Assembly: GCA_030295365.1 (NCBI GenBank)
Contig: AP027062.1
Coordinates: forward strand, 144,001 to 208,000
Direction of reading: 5' to 3'
DNA length: 64,000 nt
Source of the DNA: Candidatus Rickettsia kotlanii
GTDB taxonomy: Bacteria; Pseudomonadota; Alphaproteobacteria; Rickettsiales; Rickettsiaceae
The number at the start of each line of letters is the position of its first letter. Within the stretch, counting starts at the first letter, position 1. The notes below the pieces were generated by a model. It did not search any database, was not told the origin of the DNA, and saw only the letters and a list, made by a program, of their open reading frames with translations. Made by a program: the position numbers and the translations under genes. Shown here piece by piece: positions 1 through 8,502 of this stretch.

Positions 1-1117
1 TACCAACGTCAACTATATGTCTAAAATTTACTTGTCCATTTGGATTAGCACTTTGTATAATCATGTCTTTAGCATAAACTTGTCCAGCGATTGTTGCTAC
101 CTTACCATTATCTACGCTAACAATAAAGCCTGCAGCTCTACCTGCGTCATTATTAGTACCTATTACTGCATTAGCAAGGCCTGCATTAGCTATAAGTTGA
201 CCGTTTACTGCAGCAGTGTTAAATTCGATAATACCTTTTAGATTACCGCCTAAACTTTCTGTAACGTTAAAGTCGGTAGCAGCATTATGCTTACTTAATA
301 ATACTAATCTACCCGTACCGTCTGTTCCATTAAAATTAATAGTAGCACCACCTGTTTGTAAATTTAAAGCATTACCATTAGTAGCATCAGTATTGAACAT
401 GAAACCTTGACCGTCACCGATATTAATTGCCTTAACAGTAGCAAAACTTTTATCTGCAACTTGAATAAATCCATTAGTAACATCTAATGTACCATTAACA
501 CCATTTACAGCCTTACCTCCAAGTACAAGAGGAGCTTCTTGAGTTGTAGGATTTGCTAAATTAAATACTAATGTAGAAGCCGCAGCACCGAAGTTTATTG
601 TTCCTACACCGCGAAGATCATTATTGGCAATAGCAACACCACCATTAAATCCTGCAACAACATTTTGAGCATTGCGTGTAACAGCAGCTTGTGCATCAGT
701 AATACCTTGACCTGTTATAGCAAGAGTTTTACCGGCACCAAGCGTAAGTTCAAAGAAGTGACCGTTATTAGCAGTATTAGTAATGAACCCTAAGGTAGTA
801 TCTGCACTCACTGTCACTGCTAAATTGTTTGCAACACCTAAAGACAAACCGTTAAAACTACCGTCTGGAGTATTGAAATCAATACCATGATTAGCAGTAA
901 TAACTGCATTTAGAGCAACCGCAGCATCTACTGGAGGATTGACAGCTTGGTCAAATCCCACACCATCAACAGTTGCAGCAACTCCGTTTGTTGTTCTATG
1001 CTGCTGTATAGCAGCACCCATAGCTGAACCTGCAAAACTGGCTACTATGGTAGCTGTAGAAGCAGTTACCAACCCTGCGGAAATTAATTTTTTTAGAAGA
1101 TTCGGTTTTTGAGCCAT
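1..1117 (-). CDS. ompB: OmpB (rOmpB/Sca5) autotransporter, N-terminal part
   Basis: Reading the minus strand from an ATG at 1117 gives a frame that stays open to the window edge, about 372 residues. It begins MAQKPNLLKKLISAGLVTAS, a long Sec-type signal peptide running to about residue 35, typical of the rickettsial surface antigen OmpB. The rest is Gly/Asn/Thr/Ala-rich passenger sequence with the repetitive beta-helix texture of the family (for example TLGFITN, GKTLAITGQGIT, NFNGTDGTGRLVLLSK). OmpB is a type V autotransporter that forms the abundant surface layer and binds host Ku70. The C-terminal beta-barrel lies outside this window. I see no frameshift in the portion present, so the gene looks functional. 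The product is recognised from remembered OmpB sequence. Confidence 0.95.
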   Translation of the reverse strand, partial: MAQKPNLLKKLISAGLVTASTATIVASFAGSAMGAAIQQHRTTNGVAATVDGVGFDQAVNPPVDAAVALNAVITANHGIDFNTPDGSFNGLSLGVANNLAVTVSADTTLGFITNTANNGHFFELTLGAGKTLAITGQGITDAQAAVTRNAQNVVAGFNGGVAIANNDLRGVGTINFGAAASTLVFNLANPTTQEAPLVLGGKAVNGVNGTLDVTNGFIQVADKSFATVKAINIGDGQGFMFNTDATNGNALNLQTGGATINFNGTDGTGRLVLLSKHNAATDFNVTESLGGNLKGIIEFNTAAVNGQLIANAGLANAVIGTNNDAGRAAGFIVSVDNGKVATIAGQVYAKDMIIQSANPNGQVNFRHIVDVG

Positions 1118-1168
1118 AATTTTTGTCCTATATTTAAGTTAAAATTTAGTATCTAGTATCAAAACAAA

Positions 1169-1207
1169 CTTATCAAATGTGAGTTAAGATATCCCACATT
1201 TGATAAG
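1169..1207 (-). promoter_or_regulatory. Stem-loop in the ompB 5' leader
   Basis: A 13-bp perfect inverted repeat (arms 1169-1181 and 1195-1207) encloses a 13-nt loop, about 50 nt upstream of the ompB start. On the transcript strand the 3' arm is followed by a T-rich run, so it could act as an attenuator or as a 5' mRNA stabiliser. It is not one of the dispersed repeats. The function is inferred. Confidence 0.55.
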
Positions 1208-1254
1208 GAAATAACCTAATATTTTGTTTCAATAGTTTCTAAACTACAGACTAT

Positions 1255-1283
1255 AGCATACTATATATTGTATATAATTACAA
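1255..1283 (-). promoter_or_regulatory. Candidate sigma-70 promoter of ompB
   Basis: On the minus strand, TTGTAA (1283-1278) and TATGCT (1260-1255) are separated by exactly 17 nt. This fits a housekeeping promoter that would start transcription near 1248, leaving a leader of about 130 nt that contains the stem-loop at 1169-1207. Confidence 0.45.
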
Positions 1284-1357
1284 GCATCGCTATATTTTTT
1301 TTATAAAGTTTTAATAAATGTTATATTTTTACCACATTGGTGTTATGCCTTATCAGT

Positions 1358-1495
1358 GTCATCCCGTGGCTTGACCACGGGATCCAAAAAAATAACTTAA
1401 TAAGTATACATTTTTGATTTTTTTAGATGGATACCGCTACAAGCCTCGCAGTATGACACCAAGAACTGGATCCCGTGGTCAAGTCACGGGATGAC
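1358..1495. repeat. Dispersed palindromic repeat (GTCATCCCG...CGGGATGAC type)
   Basis: A near-perfect terminal inverted repeat of about 28 nt: the left end reads GTCATCCCGTGGCTTGACCA and the right end is its complement. Relatives occur at 2374, 18992, 31883 and 45391. It lies in the 390-bp spacer between ompB and the synthetase gene, where I see no gene. It resembles rickettsial palindromic elements; the numbered family is not assigned. Confidence 0.75.
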
Positions 1496-1509
1496 GAACT
1501 AATGCCCCC

Positions 1510-2115
1510 CTATTCTTCGTTAAATATTAGCACTTCAGCAGTATTTGCCCATTTTAGCATTTCGTCGTATTTAGTATGCCAAATACACATAATTTCTTTT
1601 TCATATTCTACAATTTGCTCTTCTAATCCTTCAAATTGTTTCACCATTTGACGTGCTTTAGAAAGTATTGTGTCATTAGTAACGTCAAAAACTTTTTTCA
1701 AATGACGGTCTTGTTCTTCTTTATAATTTAAATGAGCTGCTCTACCAAGCTCGGCATCTTTATGCATATCTTCACTTCTTATCTGTATTTCAAAATTACG
1801 TTTAGAGTGTACAAGCTGCATTACATTATGAAGAGACTGATAGCCGTTGCTTTTTGGTCTATTGATATAATCTTTGGTGTATAACCAATCTAAATGCGGA
1901 GAACTCTTAACTACGTCCAAAGCATTATAGCATAGAGCTTTAGATTTAACTATAATCCTACATGCAATTAAGTCTTTCAATGCACCAATCGGCACTCCTT
2001 TCCTTTTCATCTTTTTTAAAACAGAATAAGGTTCTTTAAGACGCATATATATCTCATTTTCTATATCTGCTTTATTTAAATCTTCTTTAAGCAGATTAAT
2101 AATATCATAAATCAA
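1510..2115 (-). CDS. Stand-alone RelA/SpoT-type (p)ppGpp synthetase-domain protein
   Basis: 201 residues covering only the nucleotidyltransferase (alarmone synthetase) domain of RelA/SpoT. Visible motifs are RLKEPYSVLKKMKRKG at 25-40 (ATP-side basic motif), DLIACRI at 48-54, the GYQSLH signature at 91-96, and FEIQIRSEDMHKDAELGRAA at 108-127, which contains the E-x-Q-x-R site. The family transfers pyrophosphate from ATP to GDP/GTP. The HD hydrolase domain and the C-terminal TGS/ACT region of a long Rsh protein are absent, so this is either a split spoT paralogue, as is common in Rickettsia, or a small alarmone synthetase. The C-terminal 60 residues are charged and helical. The key residues are kept, so activity is plausible but unproven. 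Confidence 0.85.
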   Translation of the reverse strand: MIYDIINLLKEDLNKADIENEIYMRLKEPYSVLKKMKRKGVPIGALKDLIACRIIVKSKALCYNALDVVKSSPHLDWLYTKDYINRPKSNGYQSLHNVMQLVHSKRNFEIQIRSEDMHKDAELGRAAHLNYKEEQDRHLKKVFDVTNDTILSKARQMVKQFEGLEEQIVEYEKEIMCIWHTKYDEMLKWANTAEVLIFNEE

Positions 2116-2373
2116 ATCCCCCTCCTGCTACCTAAAATTCTCTATATCTCTATTCTTACCTATAGCTTTTAGAACTTAAATCCACAAGACTGTTGTATAA
2201 CACTATTCAAGTAATTTATAAAATTAATTCTTTAACTAAAAATTAAAAAAAAGATTAATAGTAAAAATAAATTTTTTCAATATAATTGTTTAATTAATTT
2301 TAACTTAGATTAATTGGATAAGTTCCTTAATAGCCATTTTACAGCTAAATACCTGCCGTTGTACAGTTCCGTT

Positions 2374-2456
2374 GTCATCCCATGGCTTATGACCACGGGG
2401 GATCTTGTATCACAGACTGTGTCCTAAGATACCGCGGTCGAGCCGCGGTATGAGAC
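2374..2456. repeat. Dispersed palindromic repeat
   Basis: The same family as 1358-1495: it starts GTCATCCCATGGC and ends with a complementary GCGGTATGAGAC. It is the only recognisable item in the 359-bp spacer between the synthetase gene and nagZ; the rest is AT-rich with no gene. Confidence 0.6.
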
Positions 2457-2474
2457 ATTAAATGAATAATAGCA

Positions 2475-3419
2475 TTAAGCAATAAACAAGTCAGAAAATT
2501 TATCTATAGAACTTTCCAAAACACTACCTAGAACTTCAGACGTTTTGTTAAATTCTCCGGTACATTCAAGCACTATATCTATGCCTGCATCTGAAACTTT
2601 TTTGGTCATATCTGCCATACTACCGCTTAAAGCTTTCATATCTATTGCATCGGAAATAATAAGCCCTTTAAAGCCGATATTATTTTTAATATAGTCTATC
2701 ACTTTTTTTGATAGGGTGGCAGGATTCTCAGGATCAAGAGCTTTGTAAATTATATGTGCCGTCATAGCAAGTTTAATATTATCGTGCTTCACGAGCTCCT
2801 TAAATACTTTAAAGTCTGTTTTTGCTAACTCTTCTATATCAGCATCGACAATTGGTAATTTTTTATGGCTATCCACCGTAGCTCTACCATGGCCCGGAAT
2901 ATGTTTTATACAAGCCCTGACTTTCTCTTCTTGTAATCCGTCTATAGCAGCTAAACATAAAGGCACGACTACTTCTGGCTTCCCGCCAAAACTTCTATCG
3001 CCGACTATCTTGTCTGCTCCTTCGTGGATCAAATCCGCTACCGGTGCAAAATCTAGATTAATACCTACTTCTCTCAGCTCTTTCGCAATATCACTATAAT
3101 TTTGTTTACATACTTGGGGATCAGTAAAAGTTTGAGCAGCCGGAGCGTCATAAAAAGTCGGTGCTATGAGCCTTTTTACCCTACCGCCTTCTTGATCTAT
3201 AGAGATGATAGTATTTTCCCCTAACACTTCTTTTATATCTGCAATAAGCTTAATAAGGGCTTCTTTATCCTGCGCACCATTATCATTTTTTCTAATATTA
3301 CGACGGAATAAAATTACACCTAAAGGATTATGCTCTTCCAATAATTCTCTTTCGACATCGGTTAATCTAGGACCAGATATACCTACAATTACTGGCTTTA
3401 CCATTTGTCTTATTGTCAT
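2475..3419 (-). CDS. nagZ: Beta-N-acetylhexosaminidase NagZ
   Basis: A glycoside hydrolase family 3 enzyme that removes GlcNAc from anhydro-muropeptides in cytoplasmic peptidoglycan recycling. The chosen start (MTIRQMVKP, 314 aa) has an AAGGA ribosome site 8-9 nt upstream; a start 13 codons earlier is possible but less well placed. Motifs: IDQEGGRV at 74-81, the NagZ signature KHIPGHG at 172-178 with DSH at 183-185 (catalytic Asp/His loop), and SDAIDM at 256-261 (nucleophile Asp region). The length matches single-domain NagZ. The upstream MerR-like gene runs in the same direction and overlaps its first codons. Confidence 0.93.
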   Translation of the reverse strand: MTIRQMVKPVIVGISGPRLTDVERELLEEHNPLGVILFRRNIRKNDNGAQDKEALIKLIADIKEVLGENTIISIDQEGGRVKRLIAPTFYDAPAAQTFTDPQVCKQNYSDIAKELREVGINLDFAPVADLIHEGADKIVGDRSFGGKPEVVVPLCLAAIDGLQEEKVRACIKHIPGHGRATVDSHKKLPIVDADIEELAKTDFKVFKELVKHDNIKLAMTAHIIYKALDPENPATLSKKVIDYIKNNIGFKGLIISDAIDMKALSGSMADMTKKVSDAGIDIVLECTGEFNKTSEVLGSVLESSIDKFSDLFIA

Positions 3420-3756
3420 AATATGTTCCTTTCTTTTCTTTAAAACGTGATACGACAAGTACTATACACACGTCATCAAGGGATCGGCAAGCATTTTTTA
3501 TTTGAAGAGACAAATTATGGAAATTGGTAAGTAATATATCGATTCTAGCGGTAGAAAGAGATGTAATATCTTTATTTAAAGCTTTTTGGAGTAGATCAAT
3601 ATCATTAGCAGTATAATATTTTCTATTATTTATTTTATAACTAGATAAATCAGAGCTTTTTGCCTCCAGATATCTTAATTGATGTAAAGCAATATTTAAA
3701 TGCTTAATCACTTCACTAGCAGAATAATATTTTTTTGTTAGCTTATTGTTTATCAT
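3367..3756 (-). CDS. MerR-like helix-turn-helix protein
   Basis: About 129 residues. Residues 7-50 (KKYYSASEVIKHLNIALHQL, then a YLEAKS turn and KINNRKYYTANDIDLLQKA) have the winged-helix pattern of MerR N-terminal DNA-binding domains. The chosen ATG at 3756 has GGAG 4 nt upstream. An open frame continues to 3975, but that extension is encoded by the palindromic repeat at 3775-3950. The last 17 codons overlap nagZ in another frame. Upstream lies ihfA, same strand. There is no effector-binding or cysteine-rich C-terminus, so the signal is unknown. Confidence 0.6.
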   Translation of the reverse strand: MINNKLTKKYYSASEVIKHLNIALHQLRYLEAKSSDLSSYKINNRKYYTANDIDLLQKALNKDITSLSTARIDILLTNFHNLSLQIKNACRSLDDVCIVLVVSRFKEKKGTYYDNKTNGKASNCRYIWS

Positions 3757-3774
3757 ATACTCCGAATACAGATT

Positions 3775-3950
3775 TTGTTGCATGGCTCGTTTTATGTCAT
3801 TCCCGCGTAGGCGGGAGTCCACAAAAATAACCTTAATATTGATACACATTATTGACAAAATAAATCTAAAAAACAAGTTTTTTATAGGTTTTATTGGATT
3901 CCCGCTTTCGCGGGAATGACATAAAAAGCATTTTCCGAGACATGCAACAA
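3775..3950. repeat. Long inverted-repeat element (TTGTTGCATG...CATGCAACAA)
   Basis: A 176-bp element bounded by TTGTTGCATG and its complement, with inner arms carrying a GTCATTCCCGCG core. It sits between ihfA and the MerR-like gene and pushes the latter's ribosome site right against its edge. Fragments of the same family occur near 9325 and 43675-43740. Translated on the minus strand it stays open (SRESGNP ... DSRLRGND), a known look of rickettsial palindromic elements. Confidence 0.75.
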
Positions 3951-3971
3951 GCCAATAAATTATAACGAAGT

Positions 3972-4262
3972 TCATCGAGTAGATTCATTAATTAAAGCTT
4001 TTAATTTAGGAGAAGGGACAAAACGTAAATTCTTTTTTGATTCTATAATTACCGGTGCTTTGGTATGAAAATTTATTCCGGGACGTGGATTTTTTTGTTT
4101 AACCTCAAAACTACCAAAATTCTTTAAAGTTAATTTTTGCTCTTTTGCTATTTCTAAAATATTAGAAAAAACCGTATGAACTATTTCCTCGCATAAATTA
4201 TTTGAAAAGCCCAATTTAGAGCTTAACATAGCTGTAATTTTTTCTTTGGTAATAGTAGTCAT
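3972..4262 (-). CDS. ihfA: Integration host factor alpha subunit / HU-family DNA-binding protein
   Basis: 96 residues from [12 protein letters not shown]. The DNABII fold is clear: an N-terminal helical dimerisation half, then [20 protein letters not shown], which includes the arm motif R-N-P-(x)-T written here as [11 protein letters not shown], and a basic C-terminus ([13 protein letters not shown]). IHF bends DNA at specific sites. I prefer this start over one 13 codons upstream because it begins at the conserved N-terminus. The length and pattern fit IhfA better than HU, but HU-like function cannot be excluded. A dispersed repeat lies just upstream. Confidence 0.88.
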   Translation of the reverse strand: MTTITKEKITAMLSSKLGFSNNLCEEIVHTVFSNILEIAKEQKLTLKNFGSFEVKQKNPRPGINFHTKAPVIIESKKNLRFVPSPKLKALINESTR

Positions 4263-4296
4263 AAATAATACCGGTTTTAAGGATATATTGTCCGCA

Positions 4297-4398
4297 GTCA
4301 TTACAAAGAGAAACTATAAGTTTCGACGAAGCAATCTCAGGAGTTTATCCTACTTTATGAAATTGCCACGTCGATGCTACGCATCTCCTCGCAATGAC
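4297..4398. repeat. Dispersed ~98-bp repeat (GTCATTGC...GCAATGACG type)
   Basis: Begins GTCATTACAAAGAGAAACT and ends CTCCTCGCAATGACG; the ends are imperfect inverted repeats. The internal motif CGACGAAGCAATCTCAGGA is shared with copies at 5729, 15392, 18184, 37766 and 58301. It lies directly upstream of ihfA. Confidence 0.75.
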
Positions 4399-4449
4399 GT
4401 TCAAAAATTACGAATTTGCTTTTTCTTTATCATTATTATATGTTAATAT

Positions 4450-5113
4450 TTTTATTTAGCTCTTCTAATTTATCCACTAGGTGCTGACGTATTTTTTCTT
4501 GCTGCCTGCTTTTTTATAACCTTCTATTTTTGCTTTTACAGCATCTATAGATTTTTGCAGTTCTTCACTTTTTTATCTTTACTGATCTTTCACATTCTTT
4601 TTTATCTCTGCAATGCTTTGGGCTATCTGATCATAAGTATTGCTTAAGGTCTGATTAAATTCCGTTTGTGCTAGGTTTGTTAAATTGTCTTTTAATTCCT
4701 GTAAGTTTTCGGTAATTGTTTTTATACTGCTTGTAGCTATTGCTTCAGTTTGCACTTCATTTGCTTTTGTGTCATCCTTGGTAGGCAAACCTGCAAAAAT
4801 ACTAGGGGTGTTAATAATAAAGTAGTGGTAGCACCTAAGTTTTTTCACAAGAGTTTGTCTATATTCTTCCACTTATATCATCTTTAATTTTCTGATAATC
4901 CTGTAACTCTTTCGTTAAATTTTTATATTGCTCTTTTATAGTTTCTCAAGAATGGTCTTTACTATCCTTAGTATATTCTTCTAAATCATTAATTTTGACG
5001 GATAATTTATCCGCTACTTCATGACATTTTTTATTAAAATCGACAGTAATAATTTTAGCAGAGTCCTTAAGATTTTAATGTAATTCTTCAAGTGCTTCAC
5101 TTATAGTTCTCAT
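4450..5113 (-). pseudogene. Decayed coiled-coil protein gene
   Basis: An ATG at 5113 opens MRTISEALEELH and then stops. The frame continues with interruptions as helical, charged sequence (FNKKCHEVADKLSVKINDLE, then a stop, then ETIKEQYKNLTKELQDYQ). A second open piece at 4579-4872 continues the heptad-like pattern (SIKTITENLQELKDNLTNLA). At least two stops and one frameshift break it. The phasin-like helical texture is suggestive only; I do not recognise the family. Confidence 0.5.
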
Positions 5114-5255
5114 AAAACCTCTTTATTGAAATAGTTAATAAAAATTAAATTTAAGTATTATATACCGGTATCATAAATAATATAATTATAAAAAGCCATT
5201 TTAAAAAGTACATATTGAGTATATAGTTATTGTATCAAATAAATTTGAGGGTGTT

Positions 5256-5726
5256 ATGACATTAGAACTAGGAAAAAAAGTTCCTGATTTATCTTTACAC
5301 ATAGGTCAAGATAACGTAATTAAACTATCGGATTTAAAAGGAAAATTCGTAATATTATATTTTTATCCGAAAGACGATACACCTGGATGTACTATTGAAG
5401 CACAAGATTTTAACAAGCTAAAACCGGAATTCGATAAACTTAATACGGTAATTATCGGAGTATCCAAAGATACGCTTGACTCTCATAATAAATTTAAAGA
5501 AAAATATAGTTTAGAATTTGATTTAGCCTCTGATGCAAATTCAAATTTATGCGAACAATTAGGGATATGGATAGAAAAATCAAGGTTCGGTAAAAAATAC
5601 ATGGGTATTGATAGAGCTACATTTCTACTTGATAAGGAAGGCATAGTTAAGCATATTTGGCGGTCGGTAAATGCTAAAAATCACGCTCAAGAAGTACTTG
5701 AGAAATTACGGACTATGCTTTCTTAA
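5256..5726 (+). CDS. bcp: Thioredoxin-dependent peroxiredoxin (Bcp/PrxQ)
   Basis: 156 residues with a thioredoxin fold. The peroxidatic cysteine is C45 in PKDDTPGCTIEAQDF. E. coli Bcp has a resolving cysteine five residues later; here that place is Q50, so the enzyme must use another thiol, perhaps C99 in NSNLCEQLG, or work as a 1-Cys enzyme. It reduces hydroperoxides in the cytoplasm. GAGGGTG 4-10 nt upstream of the ATG serves as the ribosome site. It is monocistronic, facing the minus-strand lipid A genes. Confidence 0.93.
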   Translation: MTLELGKKVPDLSLHIGQDNVIKLSDLKGKFVILYFYPKDDTPGCTIEAQDFNKLKPEFDKLNTVIIGVSKDTLDSHNKFKEKYSLEFDLASDANSNLCEQLGIWIEKSRFGKKYMGIDRATFLLDKEGIVKHIWRSVNAKNHAQEVLEKLRTMLS

Positions 5727-5728
5727 AA

Positions 5729-5829
5729 TGTCATACCGTAGCTCATTCGAGAAAATTGCATAGCAATTGACGAAGCAATTTCAGGATATTTGACAAGATT
5801 GCCACGTCGCTTCACTCCTCGCAATGACG
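5729..5829. repeat. Dispersed ~98-bp repeat
   Basis: Starts GTCATACCGTAGC and ends CTCCTCGCAATGACG, with the internal GACGAAGCAATTTCAGGA shared with the family at 4297, 15392, 18184, 37766 and 58301. It fills the gap between the convergent bcp and lpxL genes. Confidence 0.7.
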
Positions 5830-5831
5830 TT

Positions 5832-6704
5832 TCATTTCTTCCATCTATTGTGAAACCAAAACCATTGAGAAGGATTTTGCTTAACCCATTCTCCTAGCAT
5901 TTGATTAATATTAAGCATAATATTATAGCAATCGGCTTTATTATCGCCGGTTTGCTCAAACTTTAATTGCGGGTGAACTATTACTTTAAAATAACTGCCT
6001 TTAGTTCTAATGATTTGGCAAGGCATAATTGGATATTTATACTGCAAAGCAATTTTAGCGATGGCGCTTGCAGTCATAGCAGGATGTCCTAAAAAAGGCA
6101 CTTCAATTCCATCGTTCATTTTTTGATCAACAAGCATAACAATAGATTCACTCTCCTTGATAGCCCTGATTAAAGCTCTGCCACCTTCAGAACCTTTCGG
6201 TATAAGTCTTAATTTATCACTAGCACGACTTTTATTAACCAACTTGTTAACATACGGGTTATTTGCTTTACGATAAATTACAGCAACTTTCGGATAAAAT
6301 TTATGAAGAATCTTAAGACTAATATCCCAATTGGCAAAGTGACCGCCAAATAATAAAAAAGGTTGTCCTTCAAGTTTTTTAATATTTTCTATGCCGATTA
6401 TTTCGATTCTACGCTCTAACTCGGCTTCATCCATCTTGCCAACATATGTAAATTCACCGATAAACCTACCAAAATTATCCCAAGTTTGATCTATGATTTT
6501 TTCAACATCATACATATCACCGAATACTACTTTAATATTTCGTCTAGCAATTTTATTAACAGCAAATAATATACCAAATTTTCTTGCTATAAAACTACAA
6601 ATATCCGCCGCTTTATCTACACCGAATATTCCTATTACTTTCAGGAATATAACAACGATAAAATACTCAATTAAATATCTGAGCTTTTTTAAAAATTTTT
6701 TCAT
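5832..6704 (-). CDS. lpxL: Lipid A biosynthesis acyltransferase (LpxL/HtrB family)
   Basis: 290 residues with one N-terminal membrane segment (about 12-27). The H-x4-D catalytic motif is GGHFANWD (H122, D127), followed by the usual [14 protein letters not shown] and [16 protein letters not shown] blocks. The enzyme moves a secondary acyl chain from acyl-ACP to Kdo2-lipid IVA at the inner membrane. It overlaps lpxK by 38 nt, which implies translational coupling in the lipid A operon. LpxL and LpxM paralogues cannot be told apart from motifs alone. Confidence 0.9.
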   Translation of the reverse strand: MKKFLKKLRYLIEYFIVVIFLKVIGIFGVDKAADICSFIARKFGILFAVNKIARRNIKVVFGDMYDVEKIIDQTWDNFGRFIGEFTYVGKMDEAELERRIEIIGIENIKKLEGQPFLLFGGHFANWDISLKILHKFYPKVAVIYRKANNPYVNKLVNKSRASDKLRLIPKGSEGGRALIRAIKESESIVMLVDQKMNDGIEVPFLGHPAMTASAIAKIALQYKYPIMPCQIIRTKGSYFKVIVHPQLKFEQTGDNKADCYNIMLNINQMLGEWVKQNPSQWFWFHNRWKK

Positions 6705-7644
6705 TTAATAAATCAGGACGGTTTATAGATAATTCTACATCTAGACAGACAATATTATTATTTAAATCATTAAACTTAACATAATCTTTTCTTGTAGTAA
6801 CTAAGGTAGCATTATGCTCTTGAGCTAATGAATATAAATTTTCTAAATCTGCTTGTAAATAATTATAATGATCAGGGAAAATTTTGTAACCGGTTATATT
6901 TAATCCATAATTTTTTAAAGTCGCAAAGAAACGTTCAGGATTACCGACACCGCTAAAAGCAAAATAATTTTTAGTTTTATCTATATTATTTGAAGGAACT
7001 ATTTGAGCATTTATTAACTTATTGACATAAGGAGTTAAAATATTCGGTATTTTATCTTGGTGGCTACTGACTAAAAAAATTAAATCAGCTGCATCAAGGG
7101 CTTTATTTGGATATTGTCTTAAAGGACCAGCGGGAATTAGAAAACCGTTGCCGAAAAGCCTTTGGCTATCTACTGAGACTATAGTAAAGTCTTTATGAAA
7201 ATAAGGATTTTGTAGAAAATCATCAACTATTATTATATCAGGTTTAAGCTCGTTAATTAATGGCACAATCTTTTTAATATTTTTAGTAGCAATAACTGCT
7301 CCGTACTTTGCAAGTATTACCCCCTCATCTCCTACCTCTAATACTGTATGTCCTTGATGTATAATAGTTGCACTGTTAAGGTTACTACCATAAGCCTTAG
7401 TTACTATTACAAAACTTACATTTCTAGCTTTTAGTAATTTAGCTAGATACATTACTATCTGCGTCTTACCCGTACCTCCTACGCTACAATTACCGACACA
7501 AATAACTTTAGCAGGCAACATAATAGGACGTGCTAAACTAGCTCGTAAATAGCCTAAAAATTGATATACCAAGCTTATAGGCAAAAGCAAATAAGCTATA
7601 ATATTTCGCTTCTGCCAAAATTCAGGATATAAAAGTTTGATCAT
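6667..7644 (-). CDS. lpxK: Tetraacyldisaccharide 4'-kinase
   Basis: 325 residues. The P-loop is [14 protein letters not shown] (49-62), the characteristic LpxK Walker A, followed by the DEGVILAK and [10 protein letters not shown] blocks. It phosphorylates the 4' position of the lipid A disaccharide using ATP at the inner membrane face. The N-terminus has a hydrophobic membrane-associated helix (about 14-32). It lies 3 nt downstream of the M23 lipoprotein gene and overlaps lpxL. Confidence 0.95.
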   Translation of the reverse strand: MIKLLYPEFWQKRNIIAYLLLPISLVYQFLGYLRASLARPIMLPAKVICVGNCSVGGTGKTQIVMYLAKLLKARNVSFVIVTKAYGSNLNSATIIHQGHTVLEVGDEGVILAKYGAVIATKNIKKIVPLINELKPDIIIVDDFLQNPYFHKDFTIVSVDSQRLFGNGFLIPAGPLRQYPNKALDAADLIFLVSSHQDKIPNILTPYVNKLINAQIVPSNNIDKTKNYFAFSGVGNPERFFATLKNYGLNITGYKIFPDHYNYLQADLENLYSLAQEHNATLVTTRKDYVKFNDLNNNIVCLDVELSINRPDLLNEKIFKKAQIFN

Positions 7645-7647
7645 AGT

Positions 7648-8502
7648 TTAACATTTACGGTAGTTAAAAATAAAGTCAAACGGATTGATTGCTTTATTAT
7701 CTAACAGAATTTCAAAATGCAAATGTTCACCCGTTACATTACCAGTGCTACCTTGTATACCGATAAATTGACCACGCTTAATTTTATTTCCTTCCTTGAC
7801 TGACATTTCTTTTAAATGAGCATATTTCGTAACAAATTTGCGTCCATGTTTAATCTCAACAAAATTCCCGTAATCATGTGCTCTAGCAGCTTTTATAACA
7901 ATTCCGCTTGCTGCTGCATATATCGGTGCTGCTTTTTTAGCTTGTAAATCAATACCGCTATGGGAACATTTCTTTTTTCTTTTCTTTTTATGAGGACTTA
8001 TCCTAGTTCCATAATGGCTAGTAATTTTCGGCTCATATTCTGGCATCATAAGTGGTATTGTACTAATTATTTTATCAAGCTTGGTTAATTCTGAGATACT
8101 ATTCCTATGAGCTTGTTTTTTTGCAAAATAGCTAGCCTCCGGTTTAGAGAGAAACTTATATTTTGAATTTAGTTTTGTTACAACTGCCTTTATATCAGCT
8201 ATTTTTATTTCAGCTGCTTTATTAAATTCTGCCAGGTTTTTATTATGTAATTTGTGTAAAAAAATCTTATTTTGTTTAGGGTTATTAGTTATTAGACCTA
8301 AGTTTTTTGCATATATACATTTGCTATTTTTATTTGTTAAATCATACTGTACTACTAAATCCGCATAGCTAATTTTATATTTTTGCTTTAATTGAGATGA
8401 AGTAGTAGAAAGTAACGTAGTATCACTAGATTCTTTAATACTGCTACAACCTTGAACAAGAAAAACTATAAACAGTAAAAAGATATATTTTTTAAAAGAC
8501 AT
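7648..8502 (-). CDS. LytM/M23-domain lipoprotein (NlpD/EnvC-like)
   Basis: 284 residues. The signal peptide ends in lipobox LVQGC with C19 as the lipidated residue. The N-terminal half is helical. The C-terminal M23 domain has HSGID (zinc His and Asp), ARAHDYGNFVEIKHG, TKYAHL and the HLHFEI motif, so all zinc ligands appear present. It may be a peptidoglycan endopeptidase or an amidase activator at the periplasmic face. The 5' end overlaps the tail of the broken rlmJ by 37 nt. No LysM domain is visible, unlike many NlpD proteins. Confidence 0.88.
   Translation of the reverse strand: MSFKKYIFLLFIVFLVQGCSSIKESSDTTLLSTTSSQLKQKYKISYADLVVQYDLTNKNSKCIYAKNLGLITNNPKQNKIFLHKLHNKNLAEFNKAAEIKIADIKAVVTKLNSKYKFLSKPEASYFAKKQAHRNSISELTKLDKIISTIPLMMPEYEPKITSHYGTRISPHKKKRKKKCSHSGIDLQAKKAAPIYAAASGIVIKAARAHDYGNFVEIKHGRKFVTKYAHLKEMSVKEGNKIKRGQFIGIQGSTGNVTGEHLHFEILLDNKAINPFDFIFNYRKC

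Noticed and set aside
17..410. Plus-strand open frames of 64-74 codons.
   Set aside because: Shadows of ompB on the opposite strand, with no ribosome site.
3757..3975. A longer N-terminus for the MerR-like protein.
   Set aside because: That part is encoded by the palindromic repeat at 3775-3950, and a GGAG ribosome site precedes the ATG at 3756.
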